Below are positions 10,101 through 18,901 of a DNA stretch of 64,000 nt, piece after piece. The stretch's first letter is position 1, and each line of letters begins with the position of its first letter. The DNA is taken from the NCBI RefSeq assembly GCF_004118635.1, contig NZ_SDGU01000009.1:62001-126000 (forward strand), read 5' to 3'. A program made the position numbers and the translations under genes. The stretch comes from Chlorobaculum sp. 24CR. Lineage in GTDB: Bacteria > Bacteroidota > Chlorobiia > Chlorobiales > Chlorobiaceae. The notes beneath the pieces were generated by a model that saw nothing but the letters and a program-made list of their open reading frames with translations, made no database searches and was not told the DNA's origin.

Positions 10101-10187
10101 GTGGACTGAGTGGACGTTGTGGACAAAAACCCGAAAAAAATTCTTCTTCCCCTGTCCACTTCGTCCACCAAGTCCACAGCGTCCACC
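10101..10187. repeat. 9-nt-period inverted repeat, GTGGAC type (locus a)
   Basis: The left arm (10101-10124) has three units beginning GTGGAC every 9 nt. The right arm (10152-10187) has about four units containing GTCCAC every 9 nt, in inverse orientation. The arms are imperfectly complementary and would fold into a long hairpin in RNA. The element starts 7 nt after the era stop, between the convergent era and rpsA genes. It belongs to a dispersed set with copies near 14244, 15148, 28448, 44474 and 51715. Confidence 0.8.
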
Positions 10188-10212
10188 CTCTTTCCTCCCC
10201 CCCACACAACGG

Positions 10213-10243
10213 AAAAACCCCTTCACGAAGGAAGGGGTCTTTC
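10213..10243 (-). terminator. Rho-independent terminator of rpsA
   Basis: The 8-bp stem ACCCCTTC / GAAGGGGT with a 6-nt loop is followed, on the minus strand, by a T run. It lies just downstream of the rpsA stop codon. Confidence 0.8.
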
Positions 10244-10274
10244 CGGCTTTGGCTGTAACAACCGGTAAAAAAAA

Positions 10275-12026
10275 TCAGCGGCCTTTCGGCTGTGGCTCCA
10301 ACTCAGCGGTTGCAGCCTCGATCTCTTTCTTCTCGTTTGGGTGAGCCTGAAGATAAGCCTCGATCTCCTCTTTGCTCTTGTCCTTGAAATATTCAAGAGC
10401 CGAGAGAATGATGCGTTTGTTCTCCTTATCGAACTCGATGACGCGGAGCGGCAGCTCATCGCCGATCTTGAAGGAGGAGTGAATGTCCTTCACACCACCC
10501 TGCAACAGGTGCGACACCGGCACGAAGCCATCGACTTCGCCGGGGAGAATGACGATCACGCCCTTCTCGATAATCTGCGAAATAGCGCCGGTGCATTCTG
10601 CGCCGACGGCGTACTTCTGCTCGAACTCGCCCCACGGATCGTTGTTGATCTGCTTGTGGCCAAGCGCGATGCGACGTGCGTTGACGTCGAATTTCAGCAC
10701 CTTGACATCGAGTTCCTGGCCCTTCTTGACCAGCTCGCTGGGGTGGCGGATCTTCTTGGTCCACGACAAATCGGAGATGTGCACCAGACCGTCAACGCCA
10801 GGCTCCAGCTCGACGAACACGCCGAAATCGGTGATGTTGCTGACCGTGCCTTTGTGCAGCGAAGCCTCGATATATTTTTCGGACAGGGCGATCCACGGAT
10901 CTTCCATGACGCGCTTCATCGACAGCGACAGCTTGGTGTGCTCCTTGTCGATGTTGAGGATCACGACCTCCACATCCTGATTGAGCGACACGAACTGGCT
11001 CGGATGCTTGATGTGCTGCGTCCAGCTCATCTCGGAGATGTGAACGAGGCCCTCGATGCCCTTCTCGATTTCGACGAAAGCGCCGTAATCGGTGATCGAA
11101 ACCACGCGGCCCTGGGCTTTGATACCGACAGGATATTTGATTTCGATATTTTCCCACGGATGGGGTTCGAGCTGCTTCATGCCGAGCGAGACGCGCTTGG
11201 TGTTCTCGTCGAAGCCGACGACCACAACCTTGATCGGCTGGTCGAGTTCGACCACCTCGGACGGATGGTTGATCCTGCCCCAGGTGATGTCGGTGATATG
11301 CACCAGACCGTCCAGACCGCCGAGATCGACAAAGATACCGAAGTCGGTGATGTTCTTGACGGTGCCTTCGAGGACCATGCCGACCTTGATGTTGGCGAGC
11401 ATCTCTTCACGCTTGGCCGCATACTCCTCTTCGAGGATGACCTTGTGGCTGACGACGATATTCTGGGTAACCGGGTTGATCTTGACGACCCTGAAGTCCA
11501 TGGTCTTGCCGACCAGGGCATCGAAGTCGCGAACCGGCTTGACGTCGATCTGCGAACCGGGAAGGAAGGCCTCGACACCCGACAGCGAAACCGTCATGCC
11601 GCCCTTGACGCGGTTGATGATCTTGCCGGTGATGATGGTGTCGTTCTCGATTGAATCGTAAATCTTGTCCCAGATGCGAAGCACGTCGGCTTTCCTCTTG
11701 GAGAGGATGAGCTGACCCATCTTGTCTTCGATGTTTTCGAGATAAACCTCGACGACATCGCCGACCTGAATTTCGTCTTCGTCACGGAACTCAAGAAGCG
11801 AAACGATACCTTCCGATTTGAATCCAACGTCGATGGTGACATCCTTGTTGGAAATAGAGACGATCTTTCCTTTCACGATCTCCTCTTCGGTGATTTCGGA
11901 CAGGGTGCTCGTATAGAGCGACTCCATCTGTTCGAGTTCGGAGGGATCGTAGCTCGCGAAAATCTTGATTTTCTTTCTGCCCGGCACTTTCGGCTTCGGC
12001 GTTTCCAGCGTTGTTGTTTCTGACAT
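10275..12026 (-). CDS. rpsA: 30S ribosomal protein S1
   Basis: Ribosomal protein that binds mRNA upstream of the start codon and helps initiation. The 583-aa product contains six consecutive S1 (OB-fold) repeats of roughly 75-85 residues, recognisable by recurring GxVxxITDFGxFVEL- and DGLVHISD/E-type segments. The start ATG at 12024-12026 has a purine-rich site (AGGAAGGA, minus strand, about 12035-12042) at good spacing. The charged C-terminus ends shortly after repeat six. It lies downstream of cmk on the same strand, the conserved cmk-rpsA order known from many bacteria. Confidence 0.97.
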   Translation of the reverse strand: MSETTTLETPKPKVPGRKKIKIFASYDPSELEQMESLYTSTLSEITEEEIVKGKIVSISNKDVTIDVGFKSEGIVSLLEFRDEDEIQVGDVVEVYLENIEDKMGQLILSKRKADVLRIWDKIYDSIENDTIITGKIINRVKGGMTVSLSGVEAFLPGSQIDVKPVRDFDALVGKTMDFRVVKINPVTQNIVVSHKVILEEEYAAKREEMLANIKVGMVLEGTVKNITDFGIFVDLGGLDGLVHITDITWGRINHPSEVVELDQPIKVVVVGFDENTKRVSLGMKQLEPHPWENIEIKYPVGIKAQGRVVSITDYGAFVEIEKGIEGLVHISEMSWTQHIKHPSQFVSLNQDVEVVILNIDKEHTKLSLSMKRVMEDPWIALSEKYIEASLHKGTVSNITDFGVFVELEPGVDGLVHISDLSWTKKIRHPSELVKKGQELDVKVLKFDVNARRIALGHKQINNDPWGEFEQKYAVGAECTGAISQIIEKGVIVILPGEVDGFVPVSHLLQGGVKDIHSSFKIGDELPLRVIEFDKENKRIILSALEYFKDKSKEEIEAYLQAHPNEKKEIEAATAELEPQPKGR

Positions 12027-12157
12027 TAATGTTTTCCTTCCTCTCTGATAGATTTGCCGTCAGCCGCGAGAGATTTCGGCTGCCGGTTTTTATGGTTATG
12101 AGTTATGACACGAAAGAACACTTTATACTTAACAAAGACAATGCGCCGTCACCTGCC

Positions 12158-12865
12158 TCATTGCCCTGCAATTTTATTGACCAGCTCATAGACGACATTG
12201 ACCTGCTCGTCGATGGTCATCTTCGAGGTATCGAGCAAAACCGCATCGGCATGCCGCCTGAGCGGCGCATGCGTGCGCTCCTCGTCGTCGCGGTCGCGCT
12301 TGACGATCTCCGCTTCAAGCTCTTCGATGCTGGGAACCGCCGCGCCGCTGGCCTTGAGCGAGAGTTCGGCGTGACGCCGCCTGGCGCGTTCACGGGGATC
12401 GGCGACGAGAAAGATTTTCAGCTCGGCGTCGGGAAAAATGACCGTGCCAATGTCGCGCCCGTCCATAACGATGCCACGCTTCCGGCCCATCTCTTGCTGA
12501 AGCTCGCGAAGCTTGTCTCTGACCGGTTTGAGGGAACTGATGAAACTGACCTCGCGGCTGACCCGGTTTTCCCTGATCGCCCCGGACACATCCTCGCCGT
12601 CAAGCAAAACCCGATGGCCCTGAAAGCCGATCGTGATCTGCTCAAGCAGTTCGGCAATTCCGGATTCGTCCCGGCGAATCTCGTCGAGCAAACCCTCGCG
12701 GAGCACCCTGAGGGTGACCGCGCGGTACATGGCTCCGGTGTCGATGTAGGTGTATCCAAGCCGAGCCGCAAGAAGCTTGGCGGTCGTGCTTTTGCCGGAT
12801 GCGGCCGGGCCGTCTATGGCGACGATGATCGGTTTCTTTTCGATAGGACTTCTCCTCTCTAACAC
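12158..12865 (-). CDS. cmk: Cytidylate kinase
   Basis: Phosphorylates CMP/dCMP with ATP in pyrimidine nucleotide synthesis. The P-loop is GPAASGKST, followed by the acceptor-site segment [26 protein letters not shown] and the lid-type RARRRHAEL. The start is ambiguous. The ATG at 12913 gives 251 aa with an unusual 16-residue extension, whereas the GTG at 12865 gives 235 aa, closer to the family length, and was chosen. A purine-rich stretch lies just inside the GTG start, so a still later non-canonical start is conceivable. It lies upstream of rpsA. Confidence 0.92.
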   Translation of the reverse strand: MLERRSPIEKKPIIVAIDGPAASGKSTTAKLLAARLGYTYIDTGAMYRAVTLRVLREGLLDEIRRDESGIAELLEQITIGFQGHRVLLDGEDVSGAIRENRVSREVSFISSLKPVRDKLRELQQEMGRKRGIVMDGRDIGTVIFPDAELKIFLVADPRERARRRHAELSLKASGAAVPSIEELEAEIVKRDRDDEERTHAPLRRHADAVLLDTSKMTIDEQVNVVYELVNKIAGQ

Positions 12866-12978
12866 AATTTTGATTGAGCCTGTAATTGTAAAAAATTTAT
12901 TTGCTTTTTCCAAACAGATTGATTACATGTTAAAGCCATTCAAAATCCGGATTTTCGGATTTTTCGTTCAACAATAAA

Positions 12979-13120
12979 GGCATCTCTGAAAAGCGTGATG
13001 AGCGGCCCGAGTGCACGGCGGATGGAGCGCAGAAACCGGAGCGTACTTAAAGTACGTGAGGATTTCGAGCACCACCCAACGCAGCAATCGGGACGCGCAA
13101 TAGCTTCCATGAGATGACCA
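12979..13120. repeat. Structured intergenic element with inner palindrome
   Basis: The gap between divergent cmk and ychF is GC-rich, unlike the AT-rich sequence around 12900. It carries the near-palindrome CGTACTTAAAGTACG at 13042-13056, flanked by GAAACCGGAG and GTGAGGATTTCGAGC. Minus-strand reading frames across it have no homology that I recognise. From memory, similar sequence (TACGTGAGGATTTCGAGCA type) recurs in intergenic regions of several bacterial groups. No other copy was found in this window. Confidence 0.5.
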
Positions 13121-13136
13121 CAAATTTCTTCCGCCC

Positions 13137-14228
13137 ATGTCACTCCGCTGCGGCATAGTTGGTCTGCCGAATGTCGGCAAATCGACGCTGTTCAATGCCA
13201 TTACGGCCAAGCAGGCCGAAGCCGCCAACTACCCGTTCTGCACCATCGAACCCAACGTCGGAACCGTTCTGGTGCCTGACCAGCGCCTCAACGAGCTGGC
13301 AAAAGTCGTCAAGACCCCGGTGATCGTTCCGGCGGTACTCGAAATCGTCGATATTGCCGGTCTGGTCAGGGGAGCCAGCAAGGGCGAGGGACTGGGCAAC
13401 CAGTTCCTGTCGCACATCCGCGAGGTTGATGCGATCATCCACGTGGTGCGCTGCTTTGAGGACTCGAACATTATCCACGTCGAGGGCAAGATCGACCCGG
13501 CGGACGACATCACGACCATCGAGACCGAGCTGATGCTGTCCGACCTCGACAGCATGGAGAAGCGCATGGACAAGCTGCGCAAGAACGCCCGCAAGGAGAA
13601 AGATCAGCAGGCGCTGGTCGAGCTGGCCGAAAAGATCGTGGCCGGTCTCGGCCAGGGCGTGCCGGTGCGCCGCATCACGGAGACGGACGAAGAGCGCGAG
13701 CTGGCCCGCCAGTTCTTCCTGCTCACCGCCAAGCCGGTACTCTACGCGGCCAACGTCGCCGAAAGCGACCTGCCGGACGGCAACGAGCACACCGCGAAGG
13801 TGGCCGAAATCGCCGCCGCCAGCGGAGCGAACATGCTCATCATCAGCGCCAAAGCCGAAGCCGACATCGCCGAGCTGCCCGAAGAGGAGCGCCCGGAGTT
13901 CCTCGAAAGCCTCGGCCTCGAAATGTCCGGCCTCGACCGCCTCATCCGCGAAGCCTACGACCTGCTCGGCCTGCACAACTACTTCACGGCGGGCGTCAAG
14001 GAGGTTCACGCCTGGACGATCCGCAAGGGCGCAGCCGCCCCGGAAGCCGCCGCCGCGATTCACTCCGACTTCGAGAAGGGCTTCATCCGCGCCGAGGTGA
14101 TGGCCTACGAAGACCTGATCGCCCTCGGCTCGGAGCAGAAGGTCAAAGAGGCCGGCAAAATGCGCTCCGAAGGCAAGGAGTATATCGTCAAAGACGGCGA
14201 CGTGATTACCTTCAGGTTCAATGTGTAA
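13137..14228 (+). CDS. ychF: Redox-regulated ATPase YchF (Obg family)
   Basis: Obg-type P-loop protein that prefers ATP over GTP, associates with ribosomes and affects stress responses. The 363-aa product has G1 GLPNVGKS (about 8-15), a G3 region with [17 protein letters not shown] and an inserted coiled-coil segment (about 125-165). A C-terminal TGS domain ends [16 protein letters not shown]. The NxxE-type motif replaces NKxD, as is known for YchF. The start is ATG 13137; no clear Shine-Dalgarno is visible. A perfect-stem hairpin of the GGAC repeat class lies 15 nt after the stop, before murI. Confidence 0.95.
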   Translation: MSLRCGIVGLPNVGKSTLFNAITAKQAEAANYPFCTIEPNVGTVLVPDQRLNELAKVVKTPVIVPAVLEIVDIAGLVRGASKGEGLGNQFLSHIREVDAIIHVVRCFEDSNIIHVEGKIDPADDITTIETELMLSDLDSMEKRMDKLRKNARKEKDQQALVELAEKIVAGLGQGVPVRRITETDEERELARQFFLLTAKPVLYAANVAESDLPDGNEHTAKVAEIAAASGANMLIISAKAEADIAELPEEERPEFLESLGLEMSGLDRLIREAYDLLGLHNYFTAGVKEVHAWTIRKGAAAPEAAAAIHSDFEKGFIRAEVMAYEDLIALGSEQKVKEAGKMRSEGKEYIVKDGDVITFRFNV

Positions 14229-14243
14229 CCGAAAACTCTGAAG

Positions 14244-14274
14244 AATAGGACTTATACGACCTATAAGTCCTATT
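14244..14274. repeat. Perfect 13-bp hairpin with 9-nt units (locus b)
   Basis: The arms AATAGGACTTATA and TATAAGTCCTATT are exactly complementary around a 5-nt loop. Read along one strand the element is three 9-nt units: AGGACTTAT, ACGACCTAT, AAGTCCTAT. It begins 15 nt after the ychF stop, and murI follows on the same strand 34 nt later. It could act as a terminator or mRNA end-protector. Confidence 0.8.
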
Positions 14275-14308
14275 GAGAATGAACCTCACCCGGAGCACTA
14301 ATTAACCA

Positions 14309-15127
14309 ATGCCGCAGCACAAGATTTCATCCGGCAGCCCGATCGGCATCTTCGACTCGGGCATCGGCGGCCTGACGGTGGTCAAGGCGATGCAGGCCGC
14401 GCTGCCTTCGGAGCGGATCATCTACTTCGGCGACACGGCGCGTGTGCCGTACGGCACCAAATCGCAGGTGACGATCCGCAAGTACGCCCGCGAAGATACC
14501 GAGCTTCTGATGAAGCACCAGCCAAAGCTCATCATCGTAGCCTGCAACACCGTCTCGGCGCTGGCGCTCGACGTGGTCGAACAGACCGCGGGCGGCGTTC
14601 CGGTGATCGGTGTGCTGAAGGCGGGCGCGGAGCTGGCCGCCCGGCGGACGAGGTCGGGCCGCATCGGCGTCATCGGCACCCAGGCCACCATCGGCTCGAA
14701 CGCCTACTCCTGCGCCATCCGGGATGAAAACGAAGAGCTCGAAGTGTTCCCGAAAGCCTGCCCGCTCTTCGTGCCGCTCGCCGAAGAGGGATTCATCGAC
14801 CACCCCGCCACCCGGCTCGTGGCCGAAGAGTACCTGTCAGCCTTCACCGGCAAGGAGATCGACACCCTCGTGCTCGGCTGCACCCACTACCCGATTTTGC
14901 GGAAGATCATCGAAAGCATCTCCGGGCCACAGATCACCATCATCGACTCCGCCGAAGCGGTCGCCGAAAAAGCCGGAGAGCTGCTCTCCCTTCGCGGTCT
15001 GCTCAACCAGAGCACCGAAAAAGCGCTCCCCCACCTCATGGTCAGCGACCTCCCGCAGAAATTCCGGGAACTCTACCGCCTCTTCATGGGCACCGAACTG
15101 CCCGACGTCGAGCTGGTTGGAGTGTAG
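14309..15127 (+). CDS. murI: Glutamate racemase
   Basis: Makes D-glutamate for peptidoglycan stem peptides. The 272-aa protein has the N-terminal [10 protein letters not shown] motif (about 15-24) with the conserved Asp-Ser pair. It has the first catalytic Cys in VACNT (C79) and the second in LGCTHYP (C191), so the two-base mechanism is complete. Length is normal. It lies between ychF and ispH on the same strand, each junction occupied by a GGAC-type repeat element, so these three genes may not form a single uninterrupted operon. Confidence 0.96.
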   Translation: MPQHKISSGSPIGIFDSGIGGLTVVKAMQAALPSERIIYFGDTARVPYGTKSQVTIRKYAREDTELLMKHQPKLIIVACNTVSALALDVVEQTAGGVPVIGVLKAGAELAARRTRSGRIGVIGTQATIGSNAYSCAIRDENEELEVFPKACPLFVPLAEEGFIDHPATRLVAEEYLSAFTGKEIDTLVLGCTHYPILRKIIESISGPQITIIDSAEAVAEKAGELLSLRGLLNQSTEKALPHLMVSDLPQKFRELYRLFMGTELPDVELVGV

Positions 15128-15147
15128 GGGCGCTGAATTTCAGAAAA

Positions 15148-15230
15148 AAGGACATCAAGGACAAAGAAAGAACCTGCTTTTCTCTTCCTCCTCTGCGTCC
15201 TATTTGTCCTATCAGTCCTATTCGTCCCAT
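15148..15230. repeat. 9-nt-period inverted repeat, GTCCTAT type (locus c)
   Basis: The left part carries AAGGACATC and AAGGACAAA. The right part (15195-15230) has four 9-nt units: GCGTCCTAT, TTGTCCTAT, CAGTCCTAT, TCGTCCCAT. The element starts 20 nt after the murI stop and ends about 100 nt before the ispH start. The units are homogenised within the locus but differ from those at other loci. Confidence 0.8.
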
Positions 15231-15328
15231 TGCCTTCTTCTCCCCCATTGCCTTTCCCATTTTAATTGTATCTTTTCCGGCAAAATCTGAACCTTGAAGG
15301 CGACGGCCTTACCATTCCGGAGAGACCA

Positions 15329-16327
15329 GTGAAAATCAATCTTGACAGAACATCATCCGGCTTCTGCATCGGCGTGCAGGGCACGATTCATGTTGCCGAA
15401 GAGAAGCTCGCAGAGTCGGGCGCGCTCTACTGCCTCGGCGATGTGGTGCACAACGAGGTGGAGGTCAAGCGGCTCGAAGCGCTCGGCATGGAGACCATCG
15501 ACATCCCGGCGTTCGAGGAACTGCGCGATGCCGAGGTGCTGATCCGCGCTCACGGCGAACCGCCTTCGACCTACCAGACCGCACGACAAAACAACCTCGC
15601 GATCACCGACACCACTTGCCCGGTGGTGGCGAAGTTGCAGAAGACCGCCAAAATGCTCCACCAGCTCGGCTATCAGGTGGTGATCTACGGCAAGAAAGTT
15701 CACCCGGAGGTGATCGGCATCAACGGCCAGTGCAACGACGAGGGGGTCGTCATCAAGCATCCCGACCTGTCTTATCCGGAAGAAACCGAGCCGCTCGACC
15801 TCAGCCGCAAGACCGCGCTGATCTCCCAGACCACGATGGATGTGCCCGGCTTTTACGAGTTGAAAAAGAACCTCGAAAAGCTCTTCGCCGAACACGGCCA
15901 CCGCAACCCCGGCACGGAAAGCGGCGAATGGATGGCCGTGCGCGACATTGACATCACCGCCGAAAAAACCGGCGCGCGCGCGATGCCGGAGCTGGTTTAC
16001 AAGGACACCATCTGCCGTCAGGTTTCGAGCCGCAACGGGAAGTTGCGCGACTTCGCGCTCTCCAACGACTGCATCGTCTTTGCTGCGGGGCGCAAAAGCT
16101 CGAACGGGCAGGTGCTCTACTCGATCTGCCGCGACGCCAATCCGCACAGCTACTTCATCGAGGATGTCGAGGAGATTCTGCCGGAGTGGTTCGTCGGCGA
16201 CGACGGCAAACCGGTGCAGAGCGTCGGCATCTGCGGCGCGACCTCGACCCCCATGTGGCTGCTCGAAAAGGTGGCCAACTATATCGACAAGACCTTCGGC
16301 GATGGCTCCAGCGCCCCGGACGCATGA
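15329..16327 (+). CDS. ispH: 4-hydroxy-3-methylbut-2-enyl diphosphate reductase
   Basis: Last enzyme of the MEP isoprenoid pathway, a [4Fe-4S] protein producing IPP and DMAPP from HMBPP. From GTG 15329 (preceded by GGAGAG) the protein has 332 aa. The three cluster cysteines are C13 ([10 protein letters not shown]), C97 (DTTCPVV) and C302 (GICGATSTP). His-containing segments such as IRAHGEPPS and GKKVHPEV are also present. The frame is open further upstream to 15266, but the added residues are not family-like. Isoprenoid supply links it to fni, the prenyl synthase and uppS in this window. Confidence 0.95.
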   Translation: MKINLDRTSSGFCIGVQGTIHVAEEKLAESGALYCLGDVVHNEVEVKRLEALGMETIDIPAFEELRDAEVLIRAHGEPPSTYQTARQNNLAITDTTCPVVAKLQKTAKMLHQLGYQVVIYGKKVHPEVIGINGQCNDEGVVIKHPDLSYPEETEPLDLSRKTALISQTTMDVPGFYELKKNLEKLFAEHGHRNPGTESGEWMAVRDIDITAEKTGARAMPELVYKDTICRQVSSRNGKLRDFALSNDCIVFAAGRKSSNGQVLYSICRDANPHSYFIEDVEEILPEWFVGDDGKPVQSVGICGATSTPMWLLEKVANYIDKTFGDGSSAPDA

Positions 16328-16352
16328 ACGCAACCATGAAACGTTACCGACC

Positions 16353-18314
16353 ATGAAACCCGTCAACCTCATCATCGATGGCCGCAGCGTGCAGGCGGCA
16401 CCGGGACAAACCATCCTCGAAGCGGCCCGCGACAACGGCATCCGCATCCCGACGCTCTGCTTCCACAAAGAGATCGAAGCGACCGGCTCGTGCTGGATCT
16501 GCATCGTCGAGATCAAGGGCAAAAACCGCTTCATCCCGTCGTGCAGCACGAAGGTGAGCGAAGGGATGGTGGTCGAAACGCGCAATGCCGAGCTGGACTC
16601 GATGCGCCGCCAGAGCCTCGAACGCATCCTCGCCCAGCACTGCGGCGACTGCCTCGCGCCGTGCGAGCTCGCCTGCCCGGCGGGGTGCGACATTCCCGAA
16701 TTCGTCTCGGCCATCGCCAAGGGCAACGACCACGAGGCGCTGGAAATCATCCGCCGCACCATCCCGCTGCCGGGCATTCTCGGTCGCGTCTGCCCCGCCC
16801 CGTGCGAGGAGGCGTGCCGCCGCCACGGCGTTGACGAGCCGGTCTCGATCTGCGCCCTCAAGCGCTTCGCCGCCGACCAGGAGATGGCCGACGGATCGGA
16901 ACTGCCGGAACGCAAACCGGCCTCCGGCAAGCGCGTGGCCATCGTCGGCGCAGGCCCGGCGGGTCTGACCGCCGCGTGGTATCTCTTGCTCGGCGGACAC
17001 GAGGTGACGATTCTCGACGCGAACGAAAAAGCGGGCGGCATGATGCGCTACGGCATCCCGAAGTTCCGTCTGCCGGAAGCGGTGATCGACTCCGACGTCG
17101 AGCCGCTCGTGAAGATGGGCGCGACGTTCAGATTCTCGACCGTGTTTGGAAAGGATGCAGATTTAACGGGATTGCAAAAGGAGCACGACGCCGTGCTGCT
17201 CACCATCGGCGCGAGCCAGGCCTCGAAGCTCGGCATTCCGGGCGAGGAACTCGCGGGCGTGCAGAGCGGCATCAGCTTCCTTGCCGACGTGGCCGTCGGA
17301 CACGCCGCCGCGCCCGGCAAATCGGTGATCGTCATCGGCGGAGGCAACACGGCCATCGACGCGGCACGAACCGCGCTGCGACTTGGCGCAGAATCGGTAA
17401 CGATTCTCTACCGCCGCGGACGCGACGAGATGCCCGCCAACCGCCTTGAAATCGATGAGGCGGTTGCCGAGGGCGTCGAACTTCGCCTGCTCGCCGCGCC
17501 GGTTTCAATTGAGAAAAGCGATGATGGACTCATCGTCACGGCGGTTGAAATGCAGCTCGGCGAACCCGACGCGAGTGGCCGCCGCCGTCCGGTGCCGGTC
17601 GCAGGATCGGAGTTTGCGCTGGAAGCTGACACGCTCATTTCGGCCACCGGCCAGTACGTTGACCTTCCGGCTGAAGCTATAGCGGGCGTGGGCGTCGAAC
17701 GCAACGGCACGATCACGGTGCAGGGCGGCTCGATGCTCACCGGCGCCGTGGGCGTCTTTGCGGCGGGCGACTGCGTCAGCGGCCCTGACCTCGCCATCGA
17801 AGCTGTCCGGCAGGGACGCCTCGCCGCCGAAGCCATCGACCGATTCCTCGGCGGCGGCGATCCGGCGGCGACGGGAGTGGCGATGTTCAACGCATCGTAC
17901 GGAGCGCGAGATAAGGCCCCGCACCAGTTCTACGACCGGGCAAAACCCGCGGCGCGCGTGGCCGTGCCGGAGCTGGAGGCGGAAGCGAGACGCCGGAGTT
18001 TCGATGAGGCGGTAACGGGCTACGATCCGGAACAGGCGCGCGAGGAGGCCAAACGCTGCCTGCGCTGCCGCTGCCAGGCGGTCGAATCGTGCCGCCTGCG
18101 CGACCTGGCCACGGCGTTCGGCGTAGCGACTCCGGTAGTCGAGGAGAGCCACGACTACTTCAGCATCGACAGGTCGGGCAACATCCGGTTCGAGCGGGAA
18201 AAGTGCGTCGATTGCGGCGTCTGCATCCGCACGCTGGAGTCGGCTTCGGCAGACGCGGCCACGATCCGGGAGGAGCTGATCGACCACTGCCCAACGGGGG
18301 CCATCAGCCGGTAA
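16353..18314 (+). CDS. Fused 2Fe-2S / FAD-NAD(P) oxidoreductase with C-terminal Fe-S site (GltD-like)
   Basis: A 653-aa soluble flavoprotein. Residues 1-75 form a NuoG/HndA-like [2Fe-2S] domain with the Cx10Cx2Cx12C spacing (TLCFHKE, SCWICIVE, PSCSTK). About 85-200 is the cysteine-rich segment of glutamate synthase small subunits (HCGDCLAPCELACP, RVCPAPCEEACR). About 190-520 holds two Rossmann folds (VAIVGAGPAGL, VIVIGGGNTAIDAARTA) and a GDCVSGPDL FAD motif. The C-terminus has CVDCGVC and a distant HCPTGAIS, a probable [4Fe-4S] site with unusual spacing. It starts at ATG 16353, 25 nt after ispH. It probably passes electrons between NAD(P)H and a partner such as ferredoxin; the partner is not visible here. 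Annotation as plain glutamate synthase would be too specific. Confidence 0.85.
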   Translation: MKPVNLIIDGRSVQAAPGQTILEAARDNGIRIPTLCFHKEIEATGSCWICIVEIKGKNRFIPSCSTKVSEGMVVETRNAELDSMRRQSLERILAQHCGDCLAPCELACPAGCDIPEFVSAIAKGNDHEALEIIRRTIPLPGILGRVCPAPCEEACRRHGVDEPVSICALKRFAADQEMADGSELPERKPASGKRVAIVGAGPAGLTAAWYLLLGGHEVTILDANEKAGGMMRYGIPKFRLPEAVIDSDVEPLVKMGATFRFSTVFGKDADLTGLQKEHDAVLLTIGASQASKLGIPGEELAGVQSGISFLADVAVGHAAAPGKSVIVIGGGNTAIDAARTALRLGAESVTILYRRGRDEMPANRLEIDEAVAEGVELRLLAAPVSIEKSDDGLIVTAVEMQLGEPDASGRRRPVPVAGSEFALEADTLISATGQYVDLPAEAIAGVGVERNGTITVQGGSMLTGAVGVFAAGDCVSGPDLAIEAVRQGRLAAEAIDRFLGGGDPAATGVAMFNASYGARDKAPHQFYDRAKPAARVAVPELEAEARRRSFDEAVTGYDPEQAREEAKRCLRCRCQAVESCRLRDLATAFGVATPVVEESHDYFSIDRSGNIRFEREKCVDCGVCIRTLESASADAATIREELIDHCPTGAISR

Positions 18315-18363
18315 GGAGGTCTCGGAAATCAGAGCCGGTTCTTGCTCCATGTCATGTCCGATT

Positions 18364-18511
18364 GTAGGGACGGCCACAAGAGCCGTCCTCTTATGCAAGA
18401 GCAAGGACGGATCGTCTCCAGCAATTGGTTGCGCGTAATAAAGAATTCAAACGGATGAATGTCCATTGTCGCCATGACGAAAAAGGACGGGCACAAGACC
18501 CGTCCCTACAG
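18364..18511. repeat. Pair of GTAGGGACGG palindromic repeats in inverted arrangement
   Basis: Copy one (18364-18390) reads GTAGGGACGG-CCACAAGAG-CCGTCCTC. Copy two (18484-18509) reads AGGACGGG-CACAAGA-CCCGTCCCTAC. Each is a palindrome, and the two are in opposite orientation about 95 nt apart. They lie between the convergent oxidoreductase gene and the 100-aa membrane protein gene. This fits a REP/MITE-like non-coding repeat; no transposase is nearby. Confidence 0.75.
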
Positions 18512-18583
18512 TTTTAATGTGGCATCCTCCTTGTGCAATATCACGCCGGATACGTGAGACTTGCAATCAAATGGCGCTCTCTA

Positions 18584-18886
18584 TCACTCCTCCCACTCTT
18601 TCCGGGGACGCTCTTCGTCTCGCTTGAACAGCCAGTCGAACGCCTTCATCACCCCTTCACTCTTGTGAACCGCCTCCTTGACCGTCTTGCCCGCCTTTTG
18701 CGCCTTTTCGGCGGGATCGCCGCCGTGCCAGCTTACCCAGGCGACATAGAGGATGCCGAGCGCGACCAGCACCAGCAGAAAGCGCAGAATCCGCCGCGCA
18801 AACGACAGGACAATCAAAAGAGAGAAGATCACCGCCACGCCAAGCAAGAGCGGATGGGCGGTCAGGTAGTTGATAAGGTCACTCAT
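18584..18886 (-). CDS. Small membrane protein of unknown function
   Basis: I do not recognise a named family. The 100-aa product has two hydrophobic helices (about 10-30 and 32-50). A short VSWHGGD segment and a charged, probably cytoplasmic, amphipathic tail follow (AEKAQKAGKTVKEAVHKSEG). It starts 15 nt after the lpxB stop on the same strand, so it is probably co-transcribed with lpxB. A role in the envelope is suggested only by that neighbour. Codon usage and the conserved-looking arrangement support a real gene. Confidence 0.75.
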   Translation of the reverse strand: MSDLINYLTAHPLLLGVAVIFSLLIVLSFARRILRFLLVLVALGILYVAWVSWHGGDPAEKAQKAGKTVKEAVHKSEGVMKAFDWLFKRDEERPRKEWEE

Positions 18887-18901
18887 AGCGTTTCACATCG
18901 T

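Noticed and set aside
10101-10187. 9-nt repeats considered as a CRISPR array
   Set aside because: Units are far too short, there are no spacers of constant length, and the arms are inverted.
12968-13228. 86-codon minus-strand frame in the cmk-ychF gap
   Set aside because: It runs across a structured non-coding element and into ychF; the translation shows no protein-like pattern.
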